Shown here: positions 16,846-26,087 of the stretch, one piece after another
Numbering within the stretch: the stretch's first letter is position 1
Layout: the number at the start of each line of letters is the position of its first letter
Assembly: GCF_002904165.1 (NCBI RefSeq)
Contig: NZ_CVTD020000008.1
Coordinates: 434,001 to 498,000 of the forward strand
Reading direction: 5' to 3'
Length of the DNA: 64,000 nt
Origin: Herbinix hemicellulosilytica
Lineage (GTDB): Bacteria > Bacillota > Clostridia > Lachnospirales > Lachnospiraceae
Notes under the pieces: model-generated
Told to the model about the DNA's origin: nothing
The model's database searches: none
The model's input: only the letters and a program-made list of their open reading frames with translations
Made by a program: the position numbers and the translations under genes

Positions 16846-18180
16846 ATGAAAAAAACGGCAGCATTTTTGACTCTGGGCTGCAAGGTCAATTCATATGAGA
16901 CCGAAGCCATAAGAGGTATGTTTGAAGCTGCAGGTTATGAAATTGTAGATTTCAAGGAGCTTGCTGATGTATATGTGGTAAACACATGCACAGTGACCAA
17001 TATCGCAGATAGAAAATCCAGGCAGATGCTTCATCAGGCAAGAAAAAGGAATCCCGAAGCTATAATAGCGGCTGTCGGCTGTTACGTTCAGGCGAAAGAA
17101 GAGGAACTTTTAAATGACAGCAGTGTGGACCTGGTTATCGGAAACAACAGGAAATCTGAAATTGTCAGGTTGGTTGAAAAATATATATCCGATAAAAATA
17201 GCTATAACATGGTAGTTGATATAGATGAAGAAAAGGAATATGAAGATCTGCATATTATATCAACCATGGAAAGAACCAGGGCTTTTATTAAGATTCAGGA
17301 CGGTTGCAACAGATTCTGCTCATACTGTATAATTCCTTACGTAAGGGGAAGAGTAAGAAGCAGGGATGAAGAGGATATCCTTGCAGAGATCAATAAACTG
17401 GCAGGTATGGGCTATAAGGAATTTGTCCTGACCGGTATCCATATTTCATCTTACGGTACTGACGGTAAAATTAAGAAGGAAGATAATGATGATATGCCTT
17501 TGGCAAAATTGATAAAGGCTATTTCCGTAATTCCCGGTGTGGAAAGAATCCGTCTGGGATCTTTGGAGCCCCGTATTATAACGGAAGCTTTTGTAAAAGA
17601 GATGGCGGGCGTAAAGCAGTTTTGCCCTCATTTTCATTTGTCATTGCAAAGCGGCAGCGACTCGGTGCTTATGCGTATGAATCGAAAATATACCGCCGAG
17701 GAATACGAAGAAAAAGTAAGGCTTATCAGAAAATATTTTGATATTCCGGCCTTTACTACCGATGTTATAGTGGGTTTTCCGGGAGAAACCGAGGAAGAGT
17801 TTAAGGAAACTCTTGATTTTGTGCAAAGGATCGGCTTTTCCCATATACATGTCTTTAAGTATTCCAAAAGGGAAGGCACCATAGCCGCAAAAATGCCGAA
17901 TCAAATACCCGAAGCCATAAAACAGCAAAGAAGCAATGAACTTATATCTGTGGCAAAAAAAATGTCTATGGATTATAAGGCTTTGTTTTTGGGAAGAATA
18001 GAGAAAATATTATTTGAAGAAGAAGAGGAAATTGATGGGGTTAAATATCAAATAGGCCATAATGAGCGTTATGTAAAATTTGCCCTTAAATCCGATGAGA
18101 ATTTAATTAACCGTATTGTTCATGTAAAAACTGATATATTATTAACCGATGATTTGCTGTTATGTACAATGCAGCAATAA
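16846..18180 (+). CDS. mtaB: tRNA t6A37 methylthiotransferase MtaB
   Basis: A 444-residue radical SAM methylthiotransferase. The N-terminal UPF0004 domain has the cluster cysteines in TLGCKVNSYE, NTCTVTN and AVGCYVQ. The radical SAM motif CNRFCSYC lies near 154-161, and a C-terminal TRAM domain follows. The N-terminal sequence and length match MtaB (YqeV), which makes ms2t6A at position 37 of tRNAs reading ANN codons, rather than MiaB or RimO. Its leader contains a palindromic repeat. The ribosome site is GAAAGGATG. Confidence 0.95.
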   Translation: MKKTAAFLTLGCKVNSYETEAIRGMFEAAGYEIVDFKELADVYVVNTCTVTNIADRKSRQMLHQARKRNPEAIIAAVGCYVQAKEEELLNDSSVDLVIGNNRKSEIVRLVEKYISDKNSYNMVVDIDEEKEYEDLHIISTMERTRAFIKIQDGCNRFCSYCIIPYVRGRVRSRDEEDILAEINKLAGMGYKEFVLTGIHISSYGTDGKIKKEDNDDMPLAKLIKAISVIPGVERIRLGSLEPRIITEAFVKEMAGVKQFCPHFHLSLQSGSDSVLMRMNRKYTAEEYEEKVRLIRKYFDIPAFTTDVIVGFPGETEEEFKETLDFVQRIGFSHIHVFKYSKREGTIAAKMPNQIPEAIKQQRSNELISVAKKMSMDYKALFLGRIEKILFEEEEEIDGVKYQIGHNERYVKFALKSDENLINRIVHVKTDILLTDDLLLCTMQQ

Positions 18181-18274
18181 TTTAATTGAATTTTCAACAT
18201 ATATATATTATAGTAGAGTATAAGGAATTTTTAGTTAAAGAGGATCAAACCCTAACTGGGAAGGATGTGATTCT

Positions 18275-18535
18275 ATGCCAAAGGTTAACAATACACAGTA
18301 TTTCAAAGTACAGAAAGATGCGGATACGAATGTGTCGGATGTGATTCATTCGGTTTTCGCCGCTCTAACGGAAAAAGGGTATAATCCTGTAAGCCAGATA
18401 GTCGGATATATAATGTCGGGAGATCCAACCTACATAACCAGCCATAAAGGGGCTAGAAGCCTGATAATGAAAGTTGAGAGAGATGAAATAATTGAAGAGT
18501 TGCTGAAATTTTATATAGAGAAGAAGTGTAAATAA
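18275..18535 (+). CDS. ireB: IreB family regulatory phosphoprotein (DUF965)
   Basis: An 86-residue protein with the family pattern GYNPVSQIVGYIMSGDPTYITSHKGAR. In Enterococcus faecalis IreB is phosphorylated by the PASTA kinase IreK on N-terminal threonines and modulates envelope stress resistance; a Thr is present at residue 7 here. It precedes ruvX and the DUF1292 gene, as yrzL-yrrK-yrzB do in Bacillus. The ribosome site is GGAAGGATG. Confidence 0.93.
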   Translation: MPKVNNTQYFKVQKDADTNVSDVIHSVFAALTEKGYNPVSQIVGYIMSGDPTYITSHKGARSLIMKVERDEIIEELLKFYIEKKCK

Positions 18536-18575
18536 ACAAGCACTAGCAAACAGATAGACTTAAGGGAGATAAATA

Positions 18576-19034
18576 ATGAGGATCATGGGACTTGATTACG
18601 GATCCGTCACAGTCGGGGTTGCAATAAGTGATCCGCTTTTACTAACAGCGCAGGGGATTGAGGTTATTCAAAGAAAACAGGAGAATAAACTAAGAAGAAC
18701 CTTAGCAAGAATTGAAGAACTTATAAAAGAATATGAGGTAACCAAAATAGTTGTTGGTTACCCTAAAAATATGAATAATTCCATCGGAGATCGGGCAAAA
18801 AAAACAGAAGAATTTGCTGAAATCCTCCGCAAAAGAACAAATCTGGAAGTAATTTTATGGGATGAGCGACTTACTACCGTTTCTGCTGACAATGTTCTTA
18901 CAGAAGGAGGATTGTCATTAAAAAAGAAAGAATCTGTAATCGATATGATTGCAGCAGTATTTATTTTGCAGGGATATTTGGACAAACTGTATAATCAGAA
19001 GGATAACGGTAAAGAAACGGAAAGGTATGAGTAA
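18576..19034 (+). CDS. ruvX: Holliday junction resolvase-like protein RuvX (YqgF)
   Basis: A 152-residue RNase H-fold protein starting [18 protein letters not shown], with [17 protein letters not shown] and a final Asp region (VIDMIAA), the normal catalytic set. The family is a putative resolvase, with evidence in some bacteria for 16S rRNA 5'-end processing. It overlaps the next gene by 8 bp, implying coupled translation. Confidence 0.93.
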   Translation: MRIMGLDYGSVTVGVAISDPLLLTAQGIEVIQRKQENKLRRTLARIEELIKEYEVTKIVVGYPKNMNNSIGDRAKKTEEFAEILRKRTNLEVILWDERLTTVSADNVLTEGGLSLKKKESVIDMIAAVFILQGYLDKLYNQKDNGKETERYE

Positions 19035-19302
19035 TATGGGAAACAAGCCTGACGAAATTGTATTTACAACGGATGACGGAGAAGAAGTAGTATTTGAGGT
19101 AATAGAACAAACCAGACTTGGTGGAGTAAATTATCTTTTGGTATGCACAACAGACGGGGAAGAAGAGGAAGCTCTTATCCTTAAAGATATATCAAAAGAT
19201 ACGGATGCGGAAGCCGTATATGATATAGTTGACGATGACGCGGAATTTGCTTACGTGTCCGAAGTTTTTAAAGAATTATTGGATGATATAGAACTTTATT
19301 AA
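19027..19302 (+). CDS. DUF1292 protein (YrzB-like)
   Basis: A small acidic protein of about 89-92 residues, with [19 protein letters not shown] and [19 protein letters not shown], the family pattern. An ATG at 19027 overlaps ruvX; a second in-frame ATG at 19036 has better spacing from GGAAAGG and may be the true start. Its function is unknown, but it is a conserved neighbour of ruvX and ireB in Firmicutes. Confidence 0.9.
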   Translation: MSNMGNKPDEIVFTTDDGEEVVFEVIEQTRLGGVNYLLVCTTDGEEEEALILKDISKDTDAEAVYDIVDDDAEFAYVSEVFKELLDDIELY

Positions 19303-19337
19303 TTGCATTGATATATATTAGATGGAACGGTGATAAA

Positions 19338-19805
19338 ATGCCTAACAATCAAGAGCAATTCAAAGATTTATTAAGGAAGAACGGACTTAAGGTTACAAAT
19401 CAGAGAATAGCGATTTTGGAGGCACTAAGCGATAGACCGGGTGAACATTTGACCGCTGAGGAAATTTATGATGTTGTCAAGAAAGATTATCCGGATATCG
19501 GCTTGGCGACCGTGTATCGTACTATTCAATTGTTATCGGAATTAAATCTTATTGATAAACTTAATTTGGATGATGGATATGTCAGATACGAAATAGGTAG
19601 TGAAAACCCTGAAGAAAATTGCCACCATCATCATCATTTAATATGTCTTGATTGTGGAAATATTTATGCATTTCAGGATGATCTGCTTGAGAATCTAGAA
19701 AGTAGGATTAAAGAAACTCTCGGATTTGACGTGGTCAATCATGAGGTTAAGCTATACGGCTATTGCAAGGAATGCATAAATAATAGGGCAGTGAAGTCTA
19801 ATTAA
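19338..19805 (+). CDS. Fur/PerR-family metalloregulator
   Basis: A 155-residue regulator with the winged helix LKVTNQRIAILEAL and GLATVYRTIQLL, a His-rich metal region (CHHHHHLIC) and two structural zinc pairs, CLDC and CKEC. Family members repress iron-uptake, zinc-uptake or peroxide-stress genes. The start at 19338 fits GGAACGGTG and the usual family start; an upstream in-frame start has no ribosome site. Whether it is Fur or PerR cannot be decided by eye. In Clostridia this position next to ruvX/DUF1292 is common for one Fur-family copy. Confidence 0.92.
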   Translation: MPNNQEQFKDLLRKNGLKVTNQRIAILEALSDRPGEHLTAEEIYDVVKKDYPDIGLATVYRTIQLLSELNLIDKLNLDDGYVRYEIGSENPEENCHHHHHLICLDCGNIYAFQDDLLENLESRIKETLGFDVVNHEVKLYGYCKECINNRAVKSN

Positions 19806-19865
19806 TATATCATGCACTTATATAATGGATAAATATGTACATAAACCATTGGAGGTGCAATTTTT

Positions 19866-21707
19866 TTGAAAGAAAAGGAAACATTGACAGTAATAAAGGA
19901 CAGAAAAACTGCCGGAATTAGAAAGAATATAAATAATACAGCAAATATAGCAAACGGTAAAAGTACCGCAAAAAGGAGCATTAGTAACGGAAACGGTAAA
20001 ACAAGCAGTTTGACAAATAGCATAGAATCATCAGTAAAGACAGACAATAAAAAAACCGGAGGATTAAAAATTATTCCTCTTGGCGGTCTTGAAAAGATCG
20101 GTATGAATATTACGGCTATTGAATACGATGACACCATTGTGGTAATAGATTGCGGTTTGTCATTCCCGGAGGATGATATGCTGGGAATCGATTTTATTAT
20201 TCCCGATGTAACATACCTTAAGGAGAATATCGAAAAGGTCAAAGGGTTTGTAATAACCCACGGCCATGAAGACCATATTGGGGCTTTGCCCTATATATTA
20301 AAAGAAATTAATGTGCCTGTATATGCCACAAAACTTACTACGGCAATCATTGAAAACAAACTTAAAGAACATAATCTTTTAAAAGGCACAAAACGAAAAG
20401 TTGTAAAATACGGACAATCTATTAACCTGGGTTGTTTCAGGATTGAGTTTGTAAGAACCAATCACAGTATTGCCGATTCGGCTGCGTTGGCAATATTCAC
20501 TCCTGCGGGAATTATATTCCATACTGGAGACTTTAAGATAGACTATACACCGGTATTCGGCGAGCCTATTGACCTTCAGAGAATCGGTGAAATAGGAAAA
20601 AAAGGCGTACTGGCCCTTTTATGTGACAGTACCAATGCCGAAAGACCCGGATACACCATGTCGGAAAGTACCGTAGGAAAAACTTTTGACAGTATTTTTG
20701 CGGACCATTACATGCAGAGAATTATTGTGGCTACATTCGCTTCAAACGTGGACAGAGTACAGCAAATTGTAAATTCTGCGGTTAAATACGGAAGGAAAGT
20801 AGTCATCGAAGGCCGCAGCATGGTTAATATCGTAACCACAGCTTCCGAGCTTGGGTATATTAATATACCTGACGGTGTGTTGATCGATATTGAGCATATG
20901 AAGAATTATACCGACGACCAGCTTGTGGTAATTACCACAGGAAGCCAGGGAGAATCCATGGCTGCCCTGTCAAGAATGGCAGCTTCAATTCATAAAAAGA
21001 TAACCATTAAACCGGGAGATGTGGTAATACTTAGTTCAACACCGATTCCCGGCAATGAAAAATCCGTTTCAAGGGTTATAAATGAGCTGTCCATGAAGGG
21101 GGCAAAAGTAATTTATCAGGATACCCATGTATCCGGTCATGCTTGTCAGGAGGAAATTAAATTAATATATGCACTGACTAAGCCCAAATATGCGATTCCG
21201 GTTCACGGGGAATACAGGCATCTTATCCGTCATGCTGAAATTGCCCAGATGATGGGTGTATCTAAAGACAATATATTTCTTTTGTCTTCCGGGGATGTAC
21301 TTACAATCACCGAGGAAAAAGCCGAAGTTACCGGTGAGGTTACCGCTCAAGGTATCCTGGTTGACGGTTTAGGTGTCGGAGACGTCGGAAATATTGTGCT
21401 TCGCGACCGTCAGATGCTTTCCGAAAACGGTCTGATTATTGTAGTTATATCCCTGGAGAGGGGATCAAATCAGGTACTTGCCGGTCCCGATATAGTTTCC
21501 AGAGGTTTTGTATATGTAAGAGAATCCGAAAACCTTATGGAAGAAGCAAAAGAAGTAGTAAGAATTGCATTAGACAGGTGTCTAACCAGATATATTACCG
21601 ATTGGAGCAGAATTAAGACGGAAATAAAAGACTCATTAAGCGATTTCATTTGGAAAAAGACCAAGAGAACTCCCATGATTCTGCCGATTATAATGGAAAT
21701 CGAATGA
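19866..21707 (+). CDS. rnj: Ribonuclease J with a basic N-terminal extension
   Basis: A 613-residue beta-CASP RNase. The metal site is THGHEDH at about 131-137, with later TGDFKID and PVHGEYRH motifs, and a C-terminal domain. It matures and degrades mRNA and rRNA, with 5'-3' exonuclease and endonuclease activity. The gene starts with TTG, with GGAGGT eight or more bases upstream. About 60 residues of low-complexity, Lys/Asn/Ser-rich sequence precede the catalytic domain (which begins GGLKIIPLGGLEKIG). Typical RNase J1 has only about ten residues there. The extension may bind RNA. Confidence 0.95.
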   Translation: MKEKETLTVIKDRKTAGIRKNINNTANIANGKSTAKRSISNGNGKTSSLTNSIESSVKTDNKKTGGLKIIPLGGLEKIGMNITAIEYDDTIVVIDCGLSFPEDDMLGIDFIIPDVTYLKENIEKVKGFVITHGHEDHIGALPYILKEINVPVYATKLTTAIIENKLKEHNLLKGTKRKVVKYGQSINLGCFRIEFVRTNHSIADSAALAIFTPAGIIFHTGDFKIDYTPVFGEPIDLQRIGEIGKKGVLALLCDSTNAERPGYTMSESTVGKTFDSIFADHYMQRIIVATFASNVDRVQQIVNSAVKYGRKVVIEGRSMVNIVTTASELGYINIPDGVLIDIEHMKNYTDDQLVVITTGSQGESMAALSRMAASIHKKITIKPGDVVILSSTPIPGNEKSVSRVINELSMKGAKVIYQDTHVSGHACQEEIKLIYALTKPKYAIPVHGEYRHLIRHAEIAQMMGVSKDNIFLLSSGDVLTITEEKAEVTGEVTAQGILVDGLGVGDVGNIVLRDRQMLSENGLIIVVISLERGSNQVLAGPDIVSRGFVYVRESENLMEEAKEVVRIALDRCLTRYITDWSRIKTEIKDSLSDFIWKKTKRTPMILPIIMEIE

Positions 21708-21712
21708 AAAGC

Positions 21713-21743
21713 ATATCCCGAAAGCTATAAACTTTCGGGATAT
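21713..21743 (+). terminator. Terminator after RNase J
   Basis: ATATCCCGAAAG and CTTTCGGGATAT form a perfect 12-bp stem with a seven-base loop, followed by a T-rich stretch. Confidence 0.8.
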
Positions 21744-21776
21744 CCCTTATATTTTAACAGTTAGGAGAGCAAAATT

Positions 21777-22199
21777 ATGGCTTCTTCATCTACATTTTTT
21801 AAAGTAACATTTAAGATATCAAGTTTTATTCTCAGGTTACTTTTAAATATTATATTTTTTATTCTGGTAATAGTTTTTGTCATTTACGGCAGCCGGACTG
21901 CTTTTGATTTTACATATCAGTTATACGGACCGGTATCCGTAGATCCGGAGCCCGGAAGAAACGTATATATTGAAATCGGTAAGGGCGAATCTACTATGGA
22001 AGTTGCCAAAAAGCTTGAATTATACCGTGTGATTAAAAACAAATATGCGTTTTATTTAAAAACCAAGCTTCAAAGCGAAGTACTTATGCCGGGCAAATAT
22101 GAAGTTAACTCATCCATGACCTATGATGAAATACTTGATATAATAACCGATTATTCAAAGTCGTTGGTACAGACTGAACAGATTGATGAAACCGATTAA
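21777..22199 (+). CDS. Short membrane protein with MltG-like (YceG) N-terminal module
   Basis: A 140-residue protein with one membrane segment (about 14-42) and an extracellular module of about 65 residues, VYIEIGKGESTMEVAKKLE, followed by LMPGKYEVNSSMTYDEILDII. This matches the LysM-like N-terminal part of endolytic transglycosylase MltG. The catalytic domain is absent, so it is a stub or a reduced paralogue. Its position before trmR matches yrrL (mltG) in the Bacillus yrrL-yrrM-yrrN-yrrO order, so it may be the clostridial remnant of that gene. Confidence 0.8.
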   Translation: MASSSTFFKVTFKISSFILRLLLNIIFFILVIVFVIYGSRTAFDFTYQLYGPVSVDPEPGRNVYIEIGKGESTMEVAKKLELYRVIKNKYAFYLKTKLQSEVLMPGKYEVNSSMTYDEILDIITDYSKSLVQTEQIDETD

Positions 22200-22233
22200 G
22201 TATGCATTTATCTTAAGAAGGATTTGAGGCAAG

Positions 22234-22893
22234 ATGATTACTCCGGAGAGAATTGCGGCATATATAAAATCCCTGGATAAAGAACTGCCGCCTGAGCTTT
22301 ATAATTTGGAAAAGGAAGCTTTAGAGAACATGGTTCCGATTATTCGCAAAGAAATTCAGGGAGTTATCCGCTTTTTGCTGACAATAAAACAACCGAAAAG
22401 AATTTTGGAGGTCGGAACAGCCATTGGCTTTTCCGCCCTCTTTATGAGTGAGTATTCACCGCATGATTGTAAGATTACCACTATTGAAAAAGTTCCCATG
22501 CGCCTGGTTGAAGCAAGAAAAAACCTGAAAAGTGAAGCCTTTCCCCACAGGAATAAAATAAAACTGCTTGAGGGGGAAGCCATGGAGATTTTAAATAATC
22601 TGGCAAATGCAAATGAAACTTATGACTTTATATTTCTGGATGCCGCCAAGGCCCAGTATTTGAACTTCCTTCCCTTGCTGATGAAGCTGCTGGAAAAAGG
22701 AGGACTGCTTCTGTCCGATAACGTCCTGCAGGATGGCACCGTTATAAATTCCAGATACAGCATTACCAGAAGGGACAGGACCATTCATACCAGGATGAGG
22801 GAATATCTTTATACAATAACCCATATGGACGAATTGGAAACAATAATTCTTCCTATTGGTGACGGGATCACAATCAGTTACCGCAAGCAATAA
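22234..22893 (+). CDS. trmR: O-methyltransferase, probably tRNA 5-hydroxyuridine methyltransferase TrmR
   Basis: A 219-residue class I SAM methyltransferase with ILEVGTAIGFSALFM (SAM-binding motif I), an acidic residue after TTIEK, and FIFLDAAKAQYLNFL plus LLSDNVLQDG, the pattern of the catechol-OMT-like family. In Bacillus the orthologous position (yrrM, trmR) methylates ho5U34 of tRNA to mo5U34. The next gene is a U32 protein like YrrO, which makes ho5U, so the two probably act in sequence at the tRNA wobble position. The family is certain; the tRNA substrate is inferred from context. Confidence 0.85.
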   Translation: MITPERIAAYIKSLDKELPPELYNLEKEALENMVPIIRKEIQGVIRFLLTIKQPKRILEVGTAIGFSALFMSEYSPHDCKITTIEKVPMRLVEARKNLKSEAFPHRNKIKLLEGEAMEILNNLANANETYDFIFLDAAKAQYLNFLPLLMKLLEKGGLLLSDNVLQDGTVINSRYSITRRDRTIHTRMREYLYTITHMDELETIILPIGDGITISYRKQ

Positions 22894-23155
22894 GGTGAAA
22901 TCCGACTGTAACCGTGATTTGAATCACAGGATAAACGGTATTAACGGATTAATATGTTATAAGAAGGACATGAAGGCAGGCTTTCCGTATGTAAGTGTAA
23001 ATTAAAGTGCTTTAAATTTAGTTTCAATCAAAATAAAATGTCCAAGAATTGCTAAAAATTTTTTATATAAATAATAAAATAAATAATAAAAAAATCATTT
23101 TTAAATTATGGATTAAAATAAAAGCCTTTGTTACTTTTATAGAAAGAAGGATATT

Positions 23156-24403
23156 ATGAATTTAGACAGAAGAAAGCCGGAGCTTTTAATGCCGGCAGGG
23201 GACCTGGAAACTCTTAAAATAGGAGTAATGTATGGGGCCGATGCCTTATACATAGGCGGCGATATGTACGGGCTTAGGGCTAAAGCAAAGAATTTTTCCA
23301 TGGAAGAAATGAAAGAAGGCATTGCCTTTGCCCACAGTCATGGTAAAAAGGTTTATGTTACCGCCAATATAACGGCCCACAATAATGATCTTGAAGGAAT
23401 AAGAAAATATTTTATGGAGCTTAGGGAGTTTGGGGATGATAAGCCGGATGCGCTTATTATAACTGATCCGGGGGTGTTTTCGATTGCAAAAGAAGTAGCC
23501 CCTGAGATTGAGATTCATATTAGTACCCAGGCTAACAACACCAATTATGCTACTTATAGATTTTGGTACAACATGGGGGCAACCAGGGTGGTTGCCGCAA
23601 GAGAATTATCCTTAAAGGAAATAGCAGAAATAAGAAAAAACATTCCCGAAGATATGGAAATTGAGGCTTTCGTTCATGGGGCTATGTGTATAGCTTATTC
23701 GGGACGATGCCTTCTTAGCAATTATTTTACCGGCAGGGATGCCAATTTGGGCGAATGTACCCATTCATGCAGATGGAAGTATCATTTGGTGGAAGAAAAA
23801 AGACCCGGGATGTATCTTCCTATCGAGGAAAACGAACGGGGAACATATATCTTCAATTCCAAAGACTTGTGTATGATTGAGTATATACCTGAACTTATAA
23901 ATGCCGGGGTTAACAGCTTTAAAGTTGAAGGAAGGATGAAAACCGCCCTGTATGTGGCTACAATAGCAAGAAGCTACAGGAAAGCTATTGATGACTATTT
24001 TACAGACCCCAAGCTTTATGAAGAGAATAAAGCCTTATATCTGGAAGAGGCCAAAAAAGGGGTCAATCGTCAGTTTACCACCGGCTTTTTCTTTAATAAG
24101 CCGACTTATGAGGACCAGATATATGACCGAAGCACTTACGAGAAATCATATACTTATCTTGGGACCATTACAGGAGAAAGAGACGGGTTGTATAATCTGG
24201 AACAGAGAAACAAATTCTTTGTCGGAGAAGAGATAGAGGTTATCAGGCCGAATTGGGAGACTATCAAAGCTGTTGTAAAAAGGATTACCGATGAGGAAGG
24301 TAACGATATGGACAGTTGTCCCCATCCTAAGCAAAGTATTTATATCGATCTGGGGGTTAAGCTTTATCCTTATGATATATTAAGACGAAAAGAGCAGGCT
24401 TAA
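23156..24403 (+). CDS. U32 family protein, probable tRNA hydroxylation protein TrhP
   Basis: A 415-residue U32 peptidase-family protein. It starts KPELLMPAGDLETLKIGVMYGADALYIGG and has the Cys-rich signature EAFVHGAMCIAYSGRCLLSNYFTGRDAN, with further Cys in GECTHSCRW. These cysteines hold an Fe-S cluster in characterised members. Long thought to be a collagenase group, this subgroup (YegQ, YrrO) is needed for prephenate-dependent 5-hydroxyuridine formation in tRNA. The methyltransferase that would act on the product lies just upstream. The 262-bp gap between them is AT-rich, with no signal I can support. The Bacillus partner YrrN is not seen here. Confidence 0.88.
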   Translation: MNLDRRKPELLMPAGDLETLKIGVMYGADALYIGGDMYGLRAKAKNFSMEEMKEGIAFAHSHGKKVYVTANITAHNNDLEGIRKYFMELREFGDDKPDALIITDPGVFSIAKEVAPEIEIHISTQANNTNYATYRFWYNMGATRVVAARELSLKEIAEIRKNIPEDMEIEAFVHGAMCIAYSGRCLLSNYFTGRDANLGECTHSCRWKYHLVEEKRPGMYLPIEENERGTYIFNSKDLCMIEYIPELINAGVNSFKVEGRMKTALYVATIARSYRKAIDDYFTDPKLYEENKALYLEEAKKGVNRQFTTGFFFNKPTYEDQIYDRSTYEKSYTYLGTITGERDGLYNLEQRNKFFVGEEIEVIRPNWETIKAVVKRITDEEGNDMDSCPHPKQSIYIDLGVKLYPYDILRRKEQA

Positions 24404-24544
24404 ACTAATACAGGCATAGGCTTTTTCGACGATATAGCAAGTACTTTTGCTCTTTTTGTCCTTTTTTAAGATGGATAGGCACTTTATGTCATTTATATTC
24501 ATAGTATAGTAATGAATCATTAAGCATTGAGGGTGCCTATCTTC

Positions 24545-25165
24545 GTGAAATCATTTCCAAAGCCGTTAAGTACAAAGGAAGAAGCTGATTATCTGCTACG
24601 ATGCAAAGCAGGAGATAAAGAAGCCAGAAACATATTGATTGAACATAATTTAAGGTTGGTAGCCCATATAGTTAAAAAGTATAGTATGTCAGACAAGGAA
24701 ACGGATGATTTAATATCGATCGGAACAATTGGTTTGATTAAAGCGATCGATACTTTTGATGAAGAGAAAGGGATTCGCCTGGCTACCTACGCATCCCGCT
24801 GTATTGACAATGAACTTCTTATGATGTTAAGAAGTAACAAGCGGCTGAATAAAGAGGTTTATCTGTATGATCCTATAGGTTCCGACAAAGAAGGCAACGA
24901 AATCAATCTGTTGGATATAATAGAAGAAACGGACACGGATATTGTAGAGAATATTGTTTTGGAAGAGGATATAAAAAAATTATATAATGTAATAGATAAA
25001 GTGTTAACAGACAGGGAAAAGGAGATTATATCTTTAAGATATGGGCTGATTGGAAGAAGAGAAGTAACCCAAAGAGAAATAGCAAAAAAACTTGGTATTT
25101 CAAGGAGTTATGTCAGCCGTATTGAAAAAAAGGCATTAAAAAAATTAAGGGAATGTTTTGAATAA
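24545..25165 (+). CDS. sigK: Sporulation sigma factor SigK
   Basis: A sigma-70 family factor with region 2 (NLRLVAHIVKKY, DLISIGTIGLIKAIDTFD, LATYASRCIDNELLM) and region 4 (LTDREKEIISLRYGL, TQREIAKKLGISRSYVSRIEKKALKKLR). The sequence KPLSTKEEADYLLR at the start is typical of SigK, the late mother-cell factor. I take the GTG at 24545 with GAGGG upstream as the start; TTG 24527 and GTG 24533 are in-frame alternatives. With any of these starts there is no room for the pro-sequence of about 20 residues found in Bacillus pro-SigK, so activity is not likely to need proteolysis. The gene is uninterrupted (no skin element). Confidence 0.92.
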   Translation: MKSFPKPLSTKEEADYLLRCKAGDKEARNILIEHNLRLVAHIVKKYSMSDKETDDLISIGTIGLIKAIDTFDEEKGIRLATYASRCIDNELLMMLRSNKRLNKEVYLYDPIGSDKEGNEINLLDIIEETDTDIVENIVLEEDIKKLYNVIDKVLTDREKEIISLRYGLIGRREVTQREIAKKLGISRSYVSRIEKKALKKLRECFE

Positions 25166-25183
25166 AAATGGATAGTAAAATGA

Positions 25184-25266
25184 AAAGAGAACTGTCGCAA
25201 ATTATTATGGGATACGGTAAAGCTTTATTTACCTGTATCCTATAAATATTTTGACAGTTCTTTTTT
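25184..25266 (+). terminator. Long-stem terminator after sigK
   Basis: GAACTGTC and GACAGTTC, plus inner arms GGGATACGGTAAAGC and its imperfect complement, form a long stem followed by six T. The rest of the 319-bp gap up to gtrA holds a possible promoter, TTGACG then TATGGT with a 17-bp spacer (about 25372-25400). Confidence 0.8.
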
Positions 25267-25484
25267 GGTTTTTGTCAAGTGTTAGGGTTGGGGAATGGTA
25301 TATCAAATTATATTAAAACACCAGGTATGAAATCTTTTTTACTAAAGTTGGCGAAAAAATATATTTTTTCTTGACGAAAACGGGTTGTAAGGGTATGGTA
25401 TATTTGATTATGAATATAGGATAAAAAATTGGTAATAGGTATCTTACAAGAATTTTATATATACGTCGCTGTTTTGGAGGAAAA

Positions 25485-25898
25485 ATGAATAAACTGATAA
25501 AAAAGATAGTAAACAAAGAAACAATATCCTATACGGTAGCAGGCATATGCACCACACTGGTAAATTTAATCAGCTACGAAATTCTGTATAGACTGGGGTT
25601 GTCAAATCTGATAGCAAATGGCCTAGCCTGGATAATAGCGGTGGCCTTTGCTTATGTAGTGAATAAATGGAATGTTTTCCACTCAAAAAGTGAAAGTTCC
25701 CGGGATGAAACCGTTAAAATCATAAAATTTTTTATTGCAAGGGTTGTTACTTTAGGAGTTGAACAGGCAGGAATGTATCTGTTTGTAGAAGTTTTGGGAA
25801 TTTATCGCTGGTTTGTCAAAGGAGCACTGGCTGTAATAGTTATTGTAATAAACTATATATTCAGTAAATTCTATATTTTTAAGAGGAAAAAAGATTAA
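25485..25898 (+). CDS. GtrA family membrane protein
   Basis: A 137-residue protein with four predicted membrane segments and the family pattern VAGICTTLVNLISYEILY and NKWNVFHSK. GtrA-like proteins help to flip or handle undecaprenyl-linked sugars in cell-surface polysaccharide synthesis. No glycosyltransferase lies beside it, so the polymer it serves is not evident. The ATG has GGAGGA upstream. Confidence 0.9.
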   Translation: MNKLIKKIVNKETISYTVAGICTTLVNLISYEILYRLGLSNLIANGLAWIIAVAFAYVVNKWNVFHSKSESSRDETVKIIKFFIARVVTLGVEQAGMYLFVEVLGIYRWFVKGALAVIVIVINYIFSKFYIFKRKKD

Positions 25899-26087
25899 GT
25901 TAAGGCTATAAGCTGATATTAGGAAGTAAAAATATTGGATAAATGATAAATACTTAAAAAGTTATGTCAGTAGCGTAAATGAATAAGGTTTAAGTAAAAT
26001 CAGCAATAGTGAAAGCTCTAAAAGAAGCGCTGACTGTTATCTATAAAACACTTATTGAAAAATAAAGCCGTATATAGGAGAAAGATA

